From Mastigamoeba balamuthi (Eukaryota; Evosea; Mastigamoebida; Mastigamoebidae), in assembly GCA_902651635.1 (NCBI GenBank), contig CACRSC010000110.1, positions 30,095 to 86,735 on the forward strand: a stretch of 56,641 bases of DNA, in the 5' to 3' direction. Positions 43,423 to 53,455 of the stretch are shown one piece after another. A program made the translations under genes and the position numbers. The first letter of the stretch is position 1. The number at the start of each line of letters is the position of its first letter. The notes under the pieces are model-generated. The model did not search any database and had not been told where the DNA came from. It saw only the letters and a program-made list of their open reading frames with translations.

Positions 43423-44370
43423 ATGCCGTCGAAGAAGGAGAGGAAGGCGCCGTACTTTGAGAAGCTGGTCCAGCTGCTGGACGAGTACCCGCGCATCCTG
43501 ATTGTCGAGTGCGACAATGTGGGGTCGAACCACATGCAGCGCATCCGCACGGCGCTGCGCAAGGACGCGGTGCTGCTGATGGGCAAGAAGACGATGATGC
43601 GCAAGGCCATCCGCGACCACGTGGAGCAGAACCCGCACCTGGAGCACCTGCTGCCTCACGTCAAGGGCAACGTGGGCTTCGTCTTCACCAAGGGCGACCT
43701 GGCGACGGTCCGCAACGAGCTGACGGGGCTCAAGGTTGCGGCGCCTGCCAAGGCGGGCAGCATCGCGCCCAACGACGTCGTCGTGCCGGCGGGCAACACG
43801 GGGCTCGAGCCGACGCAGACGTCGTTCCTCCAGGCGCTCAACATCGCCTCGAAGATCAACAAGGGCCAGGTCGAGATCCTCCACGACGTCCAGCTGCTCA
43901 AGAAGGGCGACAAGGTCGGCGCCTCCGAGGCCGCCCTGCTGGCCAAGCTCAACATCCGCCCGTTCATGTACGGCCTCATCCCCCACGTCGTCTACGACAA
44001 CGGCTTTGTCTACGACCAGCGCGTCCTCGACATGACCGACGCCGACGTCTACGAGGTCTTCGGCAAGGGCCTCGGCCAGATCGCCGCCCTCGGCCTCGAG
44101 ATCGGCTACCCCACGGCCGCCTCGGTCCCGCACTCGGTCAGCCGCGGCTTCCGCAACCTCGTCGCCATCTCGATGGTCGCCGAGTACTCGTTCGCCCAGG
44201 CCGACAAGATCAAGGAGCTCATGGCCTCGGGCGCCGCTGCCGCCGCCGCCGCCCCTGCCGCCTCGGCCGCCGCCCCCGCCGCCGCCAAGGCTGAGGCCCC
44301 CGCCAAGGAGGAGAAGAAGGAGGAGGAGGAGGAGGAGGACGCCGACATGGGCCTCGACCTCTTCGGCTAA
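43423..44370 (+). CDS. RPLP0: 60S acidic ribosomal protein P0
   Basis: Stalk-base protein of the large ribosomal subunit; binds 28S rRNA and P1/P2 dimers and recruits translation GTPases. Single exon of 315 codons, the usual length. Start [20 protein letters not shown]. The uL10 domain includes [16 protein letters not shown] and [12 protein letters not shown]. The insert domain includes [20 protein letters not shown] and [19 protein letters not shown]. After an Ala-rich hinge comes the acidic tail [18 protein letters not shown], matching the conserved GxGLFD-type end bound by elongation factors. Intronless, unlike most neighbours, with strong C-ending codon bias consistent with high expression. 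Confidence 0.99.
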   Translation: MPSKKERKAPYFEKLVQLLDEYPRILIVECDNVGSNHMQRIRTALRKDAVLLMGKKTMMRKAIRDHVEQNPHLEHLLPHVKGNVGFVFTKGDLATVRNELTGLKVAAPAKAGSIAPNDVVVPAGNTGLEPTQTSFLQALNIASKINKGQVEILHDVQLLKKGDKVGASEAALLAKLNIRPFMYGLIPHVVYDNGFVYDQRVLDMTDADVYEVFGKGLGQIAALGLEIGYPTAASVPHSVSRGFRNLVAISMVAEYSFAQADKIKELMASGAAAAAAAPAASAAAPAAAKAEAPAKEEKKEEEEEEDADMGLDLFG

Positions 44371-44794
44371 ATCTAGATTCTCCGGGGGGGAGTATCTCCG
44401 AGATATTTCCCCTATCTCTGGACGGGTCCGGAGGAGGGCGCCTGGTTTCGTCTGCATGCCGGCTGCTTGTGCTCGCTGTCTAGCGGCCGCGGCGGATAAA
44501 TAAAACTACGTTCTGGATTGCGTCTCAACACGTAGCGCGTTCCTTTTTCTGTCTGATCTTGTTACGGCAGTTGTCCCTCGAAATTCCGTGTTGGCGTTGG
44601 CCATCAATTTTGCTCAGATATTGTTGGATTTTGCGTGGATTTTTGATAGTTACAGATCTGGATGTTGGGATTTCCTGGAATATTCTCGCGATGACGAGGG
44701 CGGTGACCTGTCAGATACCGCCAAAGTGAATCGGGTCATTTACTGTTAGCTTTTGAGTCTTTGTGGCAGAGCTTCCCCACCGAGGCCGGCCCCG
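44371..44794. other. RPLP0 3' flank and carboxypeptidase promoter
   Basis: Includes a poly(A) signal (44499-44504), a T-rich stretch, and the 5' flank of the serine carboxypeptidase. No gene seen. Confidence 0.5.
44499..44504 (+). terminator. AATAAA poly(A) signal of RPLP0
   Basis: Canonical AATAAA about 130 bp after the RPLP0 stop, followed by T/G-rich sequence. Confidence 0.6.
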
Positions 44795-46694
44795 ATGCTG
44801 CCCGTCCTTGCTGTTGTCGCCCTCCTGGCGGCCCTGTGCCGCTCGGCCCCCGCCGACCACCTCATCACCTCCCTCCCCGGCGTGGTCCGTGCCCCCCCGT
44901 CCTCCCACCCCCTCGCCCACCCCCGCCAGATGCCCACACCACTTGGGCCCAACACCCCACCACGAGAAAACCCCGCAACCACCCCCTCCTCTGACCCCGC
45001 TGCTGCTGTCGCTGCTGCTGCACGTCCCTGCACAGATGGGTGGCATGCCCAAGTTCGCCATGTACTCGGGCTACATCGACGTGGAGCCCGTCCGCGGCCG
45101 CCGCCTCTTCTACTGGTTTGTCGAGTCCCAGCGCGACCCGGCCAGGTTCCCACCCCCCCTCCTGCCCGCTCGACCCCCGAGCTCGGACCCACCCTGACGT
45201 GCCCTCCGCCACGTGCAGCGACCCGGTCGTCCTGTGGATGAACGGAGGGCCCGGGTCCTCGTCGCTGCTGGGGTTCCTGACCGAGCACGGGCCGTTCAGG
45301 CCGGGCACTGACGGCAAGAGCCTGGTGCCCTACGACTGGGCGTGGAACAAGGTCGCTAACGTCATCTACGTCGAGGCCCCCGCGGGCGTCGGCTTCAGCG
45401 TCGCCGAGCACGCAGAGGACCTCAACACGGGCGACGCGCGTACCGCCTCGGACAACTACGCGTTCATCCTCGGGTGGCTGCGCCTCTACCCCGAGTTCGC
45501 CAAGAACGACTTCTACATCAGCGGCGAGTCCTACGGAGGACACTACGTGCCCGACCTGATGGTCGAGGTGCTCCGGAGGGACACCGAGGGCGCTGTGAAC
45601 CTGGCCGGCATGCTGCTGGGGAACCCCGCGACCAACACCGACTGGTTCAAGGGCAGCGCGGACCCCCGCGGCGACTCGTGGAACTACATCACGTTCATGT
45701 GGTCGCACGGCCTCGTGCCGCACAAGGCCTACGAGGACGCGCACGCCGCCTGCCGCTGGGCCGACTACCTGCAGACCTGCGACGACACCTGGAAGTCCCC
45801 GTCCAAGGAGTGCCTCATGGCGCTCAAGGTCTGCTACAAGGCCATCCCCCTCAACGACATCGACGTGCGCCGCCCTCCCCCCTCTCCGAGGCCCGGGTGC
45901 CACGGACGCTAAGCGGCCCCCGAACTACAGATCTACAACGTCGACGCCCCTGTGTGCCTAAATCGGAGGCTCGACTACACCGCCCTCTGGAACCCCCTGG
46001 CCGCGATGGCCCAGCAGACGCTCGCACAGGGCAGCCCTGTCCCCCCCGCGGACCCCTGCGTGTGTCCCACCCCCAGCAGTCTGCCCCCCCCCCCCGCTCG
46101 CACTGACTCGAACTGCTCCCGCAGCTGGACAACTACGCGATACCGTACATGAACCAGCCCGAGGTCCAGAAGGCCCTGCACGCCATCCCGACCAAGTGGA
46201 CGGGCGGCGCTGCGCGCGGCTTCAACTACAGCGCCGACGACATGCACGTGAACCAGATTCCCCTCTACCACGAGATGTTCCGTAGCTCGCGCCCCCTGCG
46301 CATCCTCGTCTACAGCGGCGACTTTGACGGCGCCGTCCCCTTCCCCGGGACGCAGATGGTGCGTCACGTCCCCCAGCCCTCTCTGCCATGCTCTGCCCTC
46401 CTGGGACTGACACGCACATGGGCAACAGTGGATCTCGTGCCTCGGCAGGCCCGTGAAGAGCGGGTGGCGCACGTGGCACTACGACGGCCAGGTGGCTGGC
46501 GGCGTCATCGACTACGACAGGATCTCGTTCGCCACCATCAAGGGCGCGGGCCACATGGTCCCCTACACGCTGCCCGCCCAGGGCTACGGTGCGCCATCCC
46601 TCCCCCGATGCTCCGCTCCTGCGTCAGCACTGACCGCGACGACCCCTCTCTCGCAGCCTTCTTCGAGCGCTGGATCAACAACAAGCCTCTCTGA
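44795..46694 (+). CDS. Serine carboxypeptidase (S10)
   Basis: Lysosomal/vacuolar or secreted carboxypeptidase. The start at 44795 gives a signal peptide (MLPVLAVVALLAALCRSAPA). Family motifs in order: FAMYSGYIDV, LFYWFVESQ, VVLWMNGGPGSSSLLGFLTE, VIYVEAPAGVGFS, FYISGESYGGHYVPDL (catalytic Ser in GESYGG), GMLLGNPATN, VLVYSGDFDGAVPFPG-like ILVYSGDFDGAVPF (catalytic Asp) and IKGAGHMVPYTLP (catalytic His). It ends FFERWINNKPL. Seven exons; all six introns are GT-AG with donors such as GTGCGT and GTGCGC. About 460 residues, normal for the family. Convergent with the B-box/TM gene, with about 250 bp between stops. Confidence 0.95.
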
Positions 46695-46943
46695 AGCCCG
46701 AGCCAGCCGGCCTCTTGAGAGCCAGCCGCTCGCAGGGCCAACACCTCCACTGCACACAGAACAGAACAGAACAGAGCAAAGCAACATCGCACGCACGCAT
46801 CCCGCTGCTCCCGCTGTCGTCCGCATGCGAACACGTATTATGCACAGAGCACCCGCCGCCCCGCCCGCTTGCTTGCTTGGCGCCATAAAAAAAGAAAGAA
46901 TGGACAGAAGCGCTGACCGAACACATACACGCCCGCCGCCACG

Positions 46944-49061
46944 TCACCCGACGAGCTCGATGGCGCAGGACGACGGCGACAGCGGCGTCTCGCAGAGCGC
47001 GATGCGGTCGTCGCGGAGCCCCGCGTGGTAGCGCGCGGGCAGCGTGAGCTGCAGGGCCCTGTAGCTGGCCTGCACGGCGGCCAGCGAGCCCTCGCGCGCC
47101 AGCAGCCCCGCCGCCGCCACCAGCGCGTGCGCGTTGCAGCCCAGCGACGCGGCCTCGTGCAGCGAGCCCCCGCCGGCCCGCAGCAGCTCGAGGCGCGCCA
47201 GCCGCGCCAGCACGCGGGCGAGGGGCCCCGCGGCGTCCCTGCGGGCGCCCAGGCGGCTGGCGTAGAACGGCAGGCACCACCGCGCGATCTTGGACCCCGC
47301 CCGCGGCACCGCCTCGTCCGCGAACGCGTCGGCGCGCGCCACGCCGGCGACGGCCCGCAGTGCGGCCTCCTCGCTCACGCGCAGCGCGCCCCTGAGCTCG
47401 GCGGCGCGGCCCAAGAGGCCCGCCGGCAGTGGCGCCGAGCACGAGGCCGCGTGGGCGCGGGCCAGCGACTCGAAGACGTAGAGCGCCAGGGCGGCGTAGG
47501 CCTCGTGGCCCGCGGCCGCGTGCTGCCCCGCCGAGGCCAGCAGCTGCGCGGCGTACTGCGCGCGCGCCGCCGCGTCGCAGGGCAGCGCGGCCACGGCGTC
47601 GGCGCGCGCGACGACCGCGTGCCAGGGCTCCGCGCCCTCGGGCGTCTGCGCAAAGCCCTCAGAGGAGCGCAGCCGCTCGTCCGCGGCCCACGCGGCGTTG
47701 CTCTTGGCGCTCGCGGGCGCCGGCGGGAGGGCCCCGTCCAAGGCGGGCGCCTTGGGGTTCGGGACGACGGCCGCGGGCGCGGGGGCCGCGGGGTGCCGCT
47801 GCGAGCCGCGGTAGGCGTTGAAGAGGGGGACCGTGCAGCCCAGCGCCAGCAGCACGATGAACGCCTGCACGCTCACCAGCCGGCGCTTCCGCGGCGGCGC
47901 GGGGGCCGCGGTCCCCTTGCTCGCGTCGAGCTCGTAGGCGCGGGCGACGGCCTGCGGCTTGCAGCGGTGGTCCGCGGCGTTGCCCGCCGAGAGCGACTTG
48001 CGGCACGTGAGGCACTGGTGCACCATCCCCTGTGGAGACGCGGGTCAGCACGACGCCCCCCCCTGAGGCCAGAGGAGGGGGGATGGGAGGGGTGGGAGGG
48101 ACTGGCCTTGCCGCAGCAGTACTTCTTCTTCTGCTGCTGCGTGGGCAGCGTCTGCAGCTTGGCAGCGGGCAGGCCGCCGCGCTCGCACTCGGACGTCTGG
48201 CAGAAGAACGACCGCGGGAACGCGTCGCCGTCGGGCGACCCCGCCGGCACGCAGCGCGACTCGAGCCGCACAGCGCACCGCGAGTCACTGCGCAGGCTCT
48301 GCAATCAGCCGCACAATCAAATGAACGAGCAAGCAAACAGATTGATATAATTCCACAACCCAAGTGGCGGGCGCAGATGGTGTAGTAAGTAGTAAGATTG
48401 GCGTTACCCGGTCCAACTCTGAGAGAGAACCTGGCCCTGAATCGAGGAAGGTGCCATCCTTACTACCACATTTAAGGGCAGGTGGTAAAACGAAAAGAGA
48501 CGCCAATCAATCAGTTGCACAAACCCCGCCAACAACAATGGGAGCACGCAATTGCATTCGGCCACTGCGAGAGCAAAAAAAGATAGCGCAGAGCAGAGAA
48601 GAGAGAGAGAGAGCGCTCTCGGCATAACTCCCGCAAGGGAAGAACACCTAGCGCAATTGACTGAGCGCCGCACCTCGTGAGGGCGAAGCAGAGGCGCAGG
48701 GCGAGCTCGATGTGCGGCGTGGAGGACTCGGAGACGCGGTAGATGACGTGGGTCTGGCCGCCGCTGGGGGCGACGAGCGACTCGCCCGGGCGCAGCTCGT
48801 GCGGCGTGTCCGGGTGGCAGGCCGTGACCTCGCCGATGCGCGGGTGGTCGTACGCCGTCGCCCGCGCGTAGCGCACCGCGTCCGCCCGGCCCCCAAACGA
48901 CACGCTGTACCACTGCACGAGCCTCGCGTTGGCCACCACGAGCCACCAGCCCCCCGCGTCTGCCCGGCCCGTGCGTTCGCGCGGCCAGGGGTCAGCGGAT
49001 CGAACCCCGCAACCGGCAAGAAAATTACTCTCCGCGAGCAGCGGTGATGCGGACGAGGAAA

Positions 49062-49102
<41 letters not shown>

Positions 49103-49692
49103 CCAGCAGTCGACTGCACCGTCTCGCTTGAAGGGGAGGACCTGGCCGCCGACGCAGGCGACGACCTCGACGGGCTCGAGCTCCGCAGGGGCGGCGAGGA
49201 TCTGCTCGCCGGGCGAGCTGGGCGACGACTCCGTGGAGCTCTCCTGCACGTTCTGCTGCCCGGGCGACGCCTGCCCGCGGGGAGCCCACAGAAGAGGGGA
49301 GGCGGCCGAGCGCCCGCCAGGGGGCGCCTCGTGCGGCGCGGGGCCTGCTGAGGACGACGGGGGCCCGACAGAGAGCGAGTGGCCCATGTGGTCCTCGTGC
49401 AGGCACCAGAGGCACGCGCAGGCGACAGGCGCGCCGCCGTCGGTCAGGCAGCGGATGTCGGGCTGCGGCTCGCCGCGCCTGTGCGTGTGCCGCGCGCAGA
49501 CGGCCGTGGCGCCGAACACGCCGCCCTCTTCCTCGTCCACTGCCGAGGGAGCGCGAGGGAGCGGGTGAGCAGTTGCCCACCGTCGCAAATAATCGCCCGG
49601 GATGCACGAGGGGCCGGGGGAAAGGGAAGCGGACGGGGGGTGAGGCCCAGAAGAGGGCTGTAGGCACGCCCGCAGGTGGGGCACGACTCCAT
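46944..49692 (-). CDS. B-box-like zinc and membrane protein, unknown
   Basis: Start at 49692 (MESCPTCG, an N-terminal C-x2-C). The next exon has CARH, then CLTD, then CLWC-x4-H-x2-H, which fits a B-box zinc finger. A beta-rich stretch (WWLVVANARLVQWYSVSFGG ... HVIYRVSES) follows, then a second Cys cluster (RCAVRLESRC, FFCQTSEC, KYCCGKGMVHQCLTC). One TM (VSVQAFIVLLALGCTVPLFN) precedes an Ala-rich helical C-terminal domain of about 270 residues that looks like degenerate TPR/solenoid. Stop at 46944. Introns lie near 48030, 48300-48670, 48960-49110 and 49545-49665; the last two contain GA/CT tracts. I do not recognise the full architecture. Role inferred only as a membrane-anchored Zn-binding adaptor. 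Confidence 0.6.
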
Positions 49693-50083
49693 CGGCACAC
49701 ACTACAGATTCAAACTTTTGGGTCGTTGTGACTCGATGGAAAATCTGACGATCCATGGATTCCAGCGACACGAAGTATAACCGCGTGACACGGAACTCGA
49801 TCGCCGCTCCCGCGCCACGTTCCGGCAGATGGAAAAGCGGAAATTCTCCTCCACACTGGAACGGAGAGAACAGACACACACCTAAAGGCACAAGGGGCCG
49901 CCTGGCGTGGCGGTGAGATTTGGGTGATCACTCATCTCTCTCGGGAGGGACCCAACTCTGCGGCTGCTTCAGGAGTGTGCACAGTGATTGCATTGTTCAC
50001 ATGTTCCAGGTGTCCATGGCTGCTGCCTTTGCTCGCTCGGGTGCCTGGCACACACAGCGGTGCACAAGGAGATTCCTGCTGTC
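49693..50083. other. Intergenic, no gene seen
   Basis: Between the start of the B-box/TM gene and the stop of the DUF4419 gene, both on minus. Slightly lower GC. Contains a promoter by position only. Confidence 0.4.
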
Positions 50084-51283
50084 TCAGAGCTCGTCGTTGT
50101 CTCTGTCACGTGGAAGCGGCGCTGTGCGAACTGCCCATGCAATGATGGGCTCGACTGCTCCGTCGGCCCTGACGTTGTACCCAAGGTGCCCCGCCACGAG
50201 GGTCATATTGGTGTCAGCGCCGTTATCCCTGTGAGTGAAGGGGACGGAGCTCTTTCCCGAGGTGAGCTTCTCCGACGTGATGTCCACCTCCTGCAGCGGC
50301 AGTGGCTTGCCGTCGTTGCCGTAGAAGAACAGCCTGCGGAACCACCCGCTGTAGCCCGTCCTCTCTCCCGACTGGTGTGGCTCGTGGATGCTGATGATGT
50401 GGGCCCACCAGTCACTGTCCACGTCGCCGTCGTACGTCGCCAGCAGCTTCTCCAGCACTGGCTGCAGATTGGCGAAGTACAGCCTCGCTGGCTTTGCCGC
50501 GTTATCTGCCAGGCCTTCGCCCTCTGTCAGCAGGCGCCCGAGGGCGTCCGCCTTGGTCAGGAGGCTCGCCCAGTCCTCGCGCGTGCCGTGCAGCTCGACC
50601 GCGGGGAGCCCGCACGACGTCATCATGTAGTGGAAGTAGGACTTGAGGGCGTCTATCAGCACGATACTCGTGGCCGTCAGCGTCGCCCGGTCGCTGGTGC
50701 TGAACCCCCCCGCGAACGCCTCGACGACGCCCGGCAGCGCCGCGCCCTCGCGCATGAGCCCGACGATCTTGTCGACGCCTTGCTCCCACTGCCCGGGCTC
50801 GATGGTGACGTTGAGCATCTTCTTGCCCTCGGCGTGCGCGACCAGCAGGTGGCGGTACGCCTGCTCATTGGCCGTGACGTGCGCCGCGGCGCCCTGGGCG
50901 ACTGCGAGCCAGACGTCGTCGGGGCGCAGCACGAGCGTGCGGTGGTACGAGTACGCCGCGATGATGGCGCTCGACAGCCCGTACTCAGCTTCTCCCCACG
51001 CGGAGACGCTCTCCGCGGGCACCCCGCTCGACGTGCTCCCCCCGGAAGCCACGACACGGCCCACGGTGAGCTTATGGGGGAGGTACCAGCGGTCTATGGG
51101 CGGCAGCCGGCTCTCTATGAGCCCGGGCAGCGACTGGGTGAGGCTCGAGGAGCCCATCCGCTCGGGCAACGGCACGGGCTGCTTGCTTGCGTCGAGCACG
51201 CGCATGACCGACGGCGGCGTCTCGGCCAGGGAGGTCCCAGCGAGGAGCAGCACCGGAACGAAAAGGGCTGCGGCTCTCTGCAT
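50084..51283 (-). CDS. Secreted DUF4419 protein
   Basis: Intronless, 399 codons, start 51283. Signal peptide MQRAAALFVPVLLLAGTSLA. The body matches DUF4419 (function unknown): YSYHRTLVLRPDDVWLAVAQ, AHVTANEQAYRHLLV, EGKKMLNV, FSTSDRATLTATSIVLIDAL, KSYFHYMMTSCGLPAVELHG, TREDWASLLTKA, LQPVLEKLL and SGWFRRLFFYGNDG. Known: family members occur in fungi, plants, amoebae and bacteria, often as cytosolic proteins. Here the clear signal peptide predicts export. Lack of introns in an intron-rich genome could mean retrotransposition or horizontal transfer, but codon use is similar to neighbours. Confidence 0.88.
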   Translation of the reverse strand: MQRAAALFVPVLLLAGTSLAETPPSVMRVLDASKQPVPLPERMGSSSLTQSLPGLIESRLPPIDRWYLPHKLTVGRVVASGGSTSSGVPAESVSAWGEAEYGLSSAIIAAYSYHRTLVLRPDDVWLAVAQGAAAHVTANEQAYRHLLVAHAEGKKMLNVTIEPGQWEQGVDKIVGLMREGAALPGVVEAFAGGFSTSDRATLTATSIVLIDALKSYFHYMMTSCGLPAVELHGTREDWASLLTKADALGRLLTEGEGLADNAAKPARLYFANLQPVLEKLLATYDGDVDSDWWAHIISIHEPHQSGERTGYSGWFRRLFFYGNDGKPLPLQEVDITSEKLTSGKSSVPFTHRDNGADTNMTLVAGHLGYNVRADGAVEPIIAWAVRTAPLPRDRDNDEL

Positions 51284-51394
51284 CTTCTATTCGGTGTGTT
51301 TGTTGTTGTATTGGTCCCTAACAGTATTTCGGTACCGCGTTTAGTCTTGTTGTTGATGTCATCCATTGAAAAGATTCTTTTGTACCCCGTGGTA

Positions 51395-51438
51395 GAGCAC
51401 CCGGAATAATCCGCGCCACCCGAAAAATCCGCGCCACT
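51395..51438 (+). repeat. Left TIR of pogo-like element
   Basis: 44 bp, inverted match to 53021-53064 with about four mismatches; preceded by the TA target duplication. Confidence 0.9.
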
Positions 51439-51447
51439 TTGAAAACA

Positions 51448-53005
51448 ATGGCAAATACCAAGAGGAACGAAGCCCGCCTGCTGCTGGCAACCCAGGAGGG
51501 TCGCGATCAGGGAAGTGCAGAGGCAAAGGCAAGGTGGCTTATTAGCCATGGTTTCAGCACACGCTGTGCATGTGCCTCCACAGGAGTATCAAGAAGGTCT
51601 CTGGAGAGGGCCAATGCTGCTACAGCAGCAAAACGAGAGCCTCACGAACTAGGTCGTCCCCGCCAACTGAGAGAGGACGAGGAGGAGCTGCTGTTGAGGT
51701 GGCTCCATGACTTCTTCCTCAACGAGGGGGAGGATCCTAAGATTGCAGATGTTGTTGAGGAGGTACTATTTTTGGAGATAAAATAAACCCAATTCTTACT
51801 ATCACAACTTAATATCCAATTAGGCAAGACGAATTATCAATAATAGAATTCAGGTTGATCCAAGTGATATGATTCCGGTTCTTACTTCGGACTGGGCAGT
51901 CAAGATGCTTCAGAGATACCAAGAGATTTGTTTGGCCCATCCTTGCCTGATTGAGGAGGTTCGTAAAATGACGTCAATATTATTTCCAACTTTCTATTTA
52001 TTTGTATACATATATTGATTTTGACATACTTTTAGGAACGCAAGGCATCAAGAGAGGAGCTTGCTCTCTGGTTTAGCCTATATCAACAGATTCAATCAGA
52101 ACTTCGTCTAGCTGACTGGCAACTCTTCAATCTTGATGAGATGTTTTTGATGCTGATTGTGTCAGGTGTCATGGGATACGTCATGTTCCAAATTAGACAG
52201 AGCATGTGACTCTTATACTCTGCATTGGTGCTGATGGAACACATCTTCAGCCTGGTCTGATCTTTCCTCTGATTAATTTGCCTGGAGGTGCTGTCAATTA
52301 CGTGGACTACAATAACTTCGCAGGGTCATTCAAGGAATGGATAAACAGGAAGATTTTTCCGAGTGGATGGAAAAAATCTTCGTTCCTGAGATTCACCAGC
52401 GCAGGGAGCAGCACGGTCAGCCTCATGCCCCAGTGGTTCTCCTTCTGGATAGCCACTCATCACATGCTAATGCGAATCTGCTCGAGGAGCTGATGAGGGA
52501 CAACATCTATGTTATAACATTTCCCTTACACTGCACACACATACTGCAGCCTCTTGATCTCTGTGTATTTGCTGTGTTCAAGCACCACCTCACTTGGGAG
52601 ATCTCCTTTACAGGCACTATGACACTCAATGATAAACATGAACGACTGCTCTCTGCAGCCAGAAAGGCCCTCTATCATGCCCTGTATGATGAGACAGTTC
52701 ATTCTGGTTTCTCCTGTGGTGGCCTGTTCCCACTCCGCTCAGAACTCATACTGGACAGATGCGACTACATCTCAGCCGCTATCGCCCCACGCCATCCGTA
52801 TCTTAAGCAGATGGGTGTGTGCATCGACAGCCGTGTTCTCACCTCTGCCGAGGTCATTGCCGCCCTGCGCCAGGGGACAGCCGCCGCCCCCCCGCAGCCC
52901 CTCCAGCACGTGCCCGCACCTGCTCCCCAGGCCGTCACTCCTCTCAACCCCCTCGTCACTGTCATGATGGCGAGCGCGGGCCTCTTTCGTCCTCAACAAT
53001 GCTGA
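51448..53005 (+). pseudogene. pogo-like transposase, frameshifted
   Basis: Starts MANTKRNEARLLLATQEGRD with an HTH DNA-binding region (GFSTRCACASTGVSRRSLER). Two likely introns: 51757-51822 (GT...TTAG) and about 51958-52035. Catalytic parts: first Asp in WQLFNLDE (about 52130), second in VVLLLDSHSSHA, third in HILQPLDLCVF. The Asp-Asp-Asp order and the QPLD motif are typical of pogo/Tigger. The frame shifts between about 52190 and 52205 and again near 52340-52370, so this copy likely cannot make active protein unless one shift is a sequencing error. Ends RPQQC at 53005. Confidence 0.8.
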
Positions 53006-53020
53006 AATTTCTCTGTTGTC

Positions 53021-53064
53021 AGTGGCACGGATTTTTTGGGTGGCGCGGATTTTTCTGGGTGCTC
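53021..53064 (-). repeat. Right TIR of pogo-like element
   Basis: Inverted copy of 51395-51438, followed by TA at 53065-53066. Confidence 0.9.
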
Positions 53065-53066
53065 TA

Positions 53067-53455
53067 CAACCGTTTCCTCCACTGGCTGAAATGTGAAGAA
53101 ATCTATTCTACCACTCCAGGGTGCACAGCGCCTGCAACTTGATCAGAAAATATCTTAAGTACTTGGTCACACGAGAATCTACAGAAAAACCAAACCACAG
53201 GCAGGCGCCTCCTGTAGTGATATAGGCCTTTGTGTGGTGGGACGGAAGCTTTGTTATGATTCTGCTGTGAGTGAGGGGGAGGTCATTCGGGTGTTGGCAG
53301 TTGATGGTGTCAATGCCACGCCATCAACTGCCTGAGGGAATCTCCAGGGGAGAGATATCTGAAGTATCAGGGCTTGATATCCCAACACTACCCCACTTTA
53401 AGGGTTCCGTTCCCCTTGAGTGCTTGGTGAGGTGGGTTGGGCCAAAGGTGTGACC
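53067..53455. other. 3' flank of gypsy element, possible LTR
   Basis: On minus, this follows the integrase stop. A purine-rich AAAGTGGGGTAGTG-like stretch (about 53387-53401) could be a polypurine tract, and the sequence after it could be the 3' LTR. No second LTR exists in the window to prove it. Confidence 0.3.

Larger units (their letters stand above)
51395..53064 (+). mobile_element. pogo/Tigger-like DNA transposon with TIRs
   Basis: A 1,670-bp element bounded by 44-bp terminal inverted repeats (51395-51438 and 53021-53064) starting GAGCACCC, flanked by TA on both sides (51393-51394 and 53065-53066), the target-site duplication of Tc1/mariner/pogo elements. Each TIR holds a near-direct repeat of AATCCGCGCCAC. 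Between them is a DDE_1-type transposase. The TIRs differ at only a few positions, suggesting a fairly recent insertion. AT-rich introns and codons contrast with GC-rich host genes. Confidence 0.92.

Noticed and set aside
48980-49025. tRNA-like T-arm (GCGGGGTTCGATCCGC on minus)
   Set aside because: Lies in an intron of the B-box gene with no A box or acceptor partner; likely chance.
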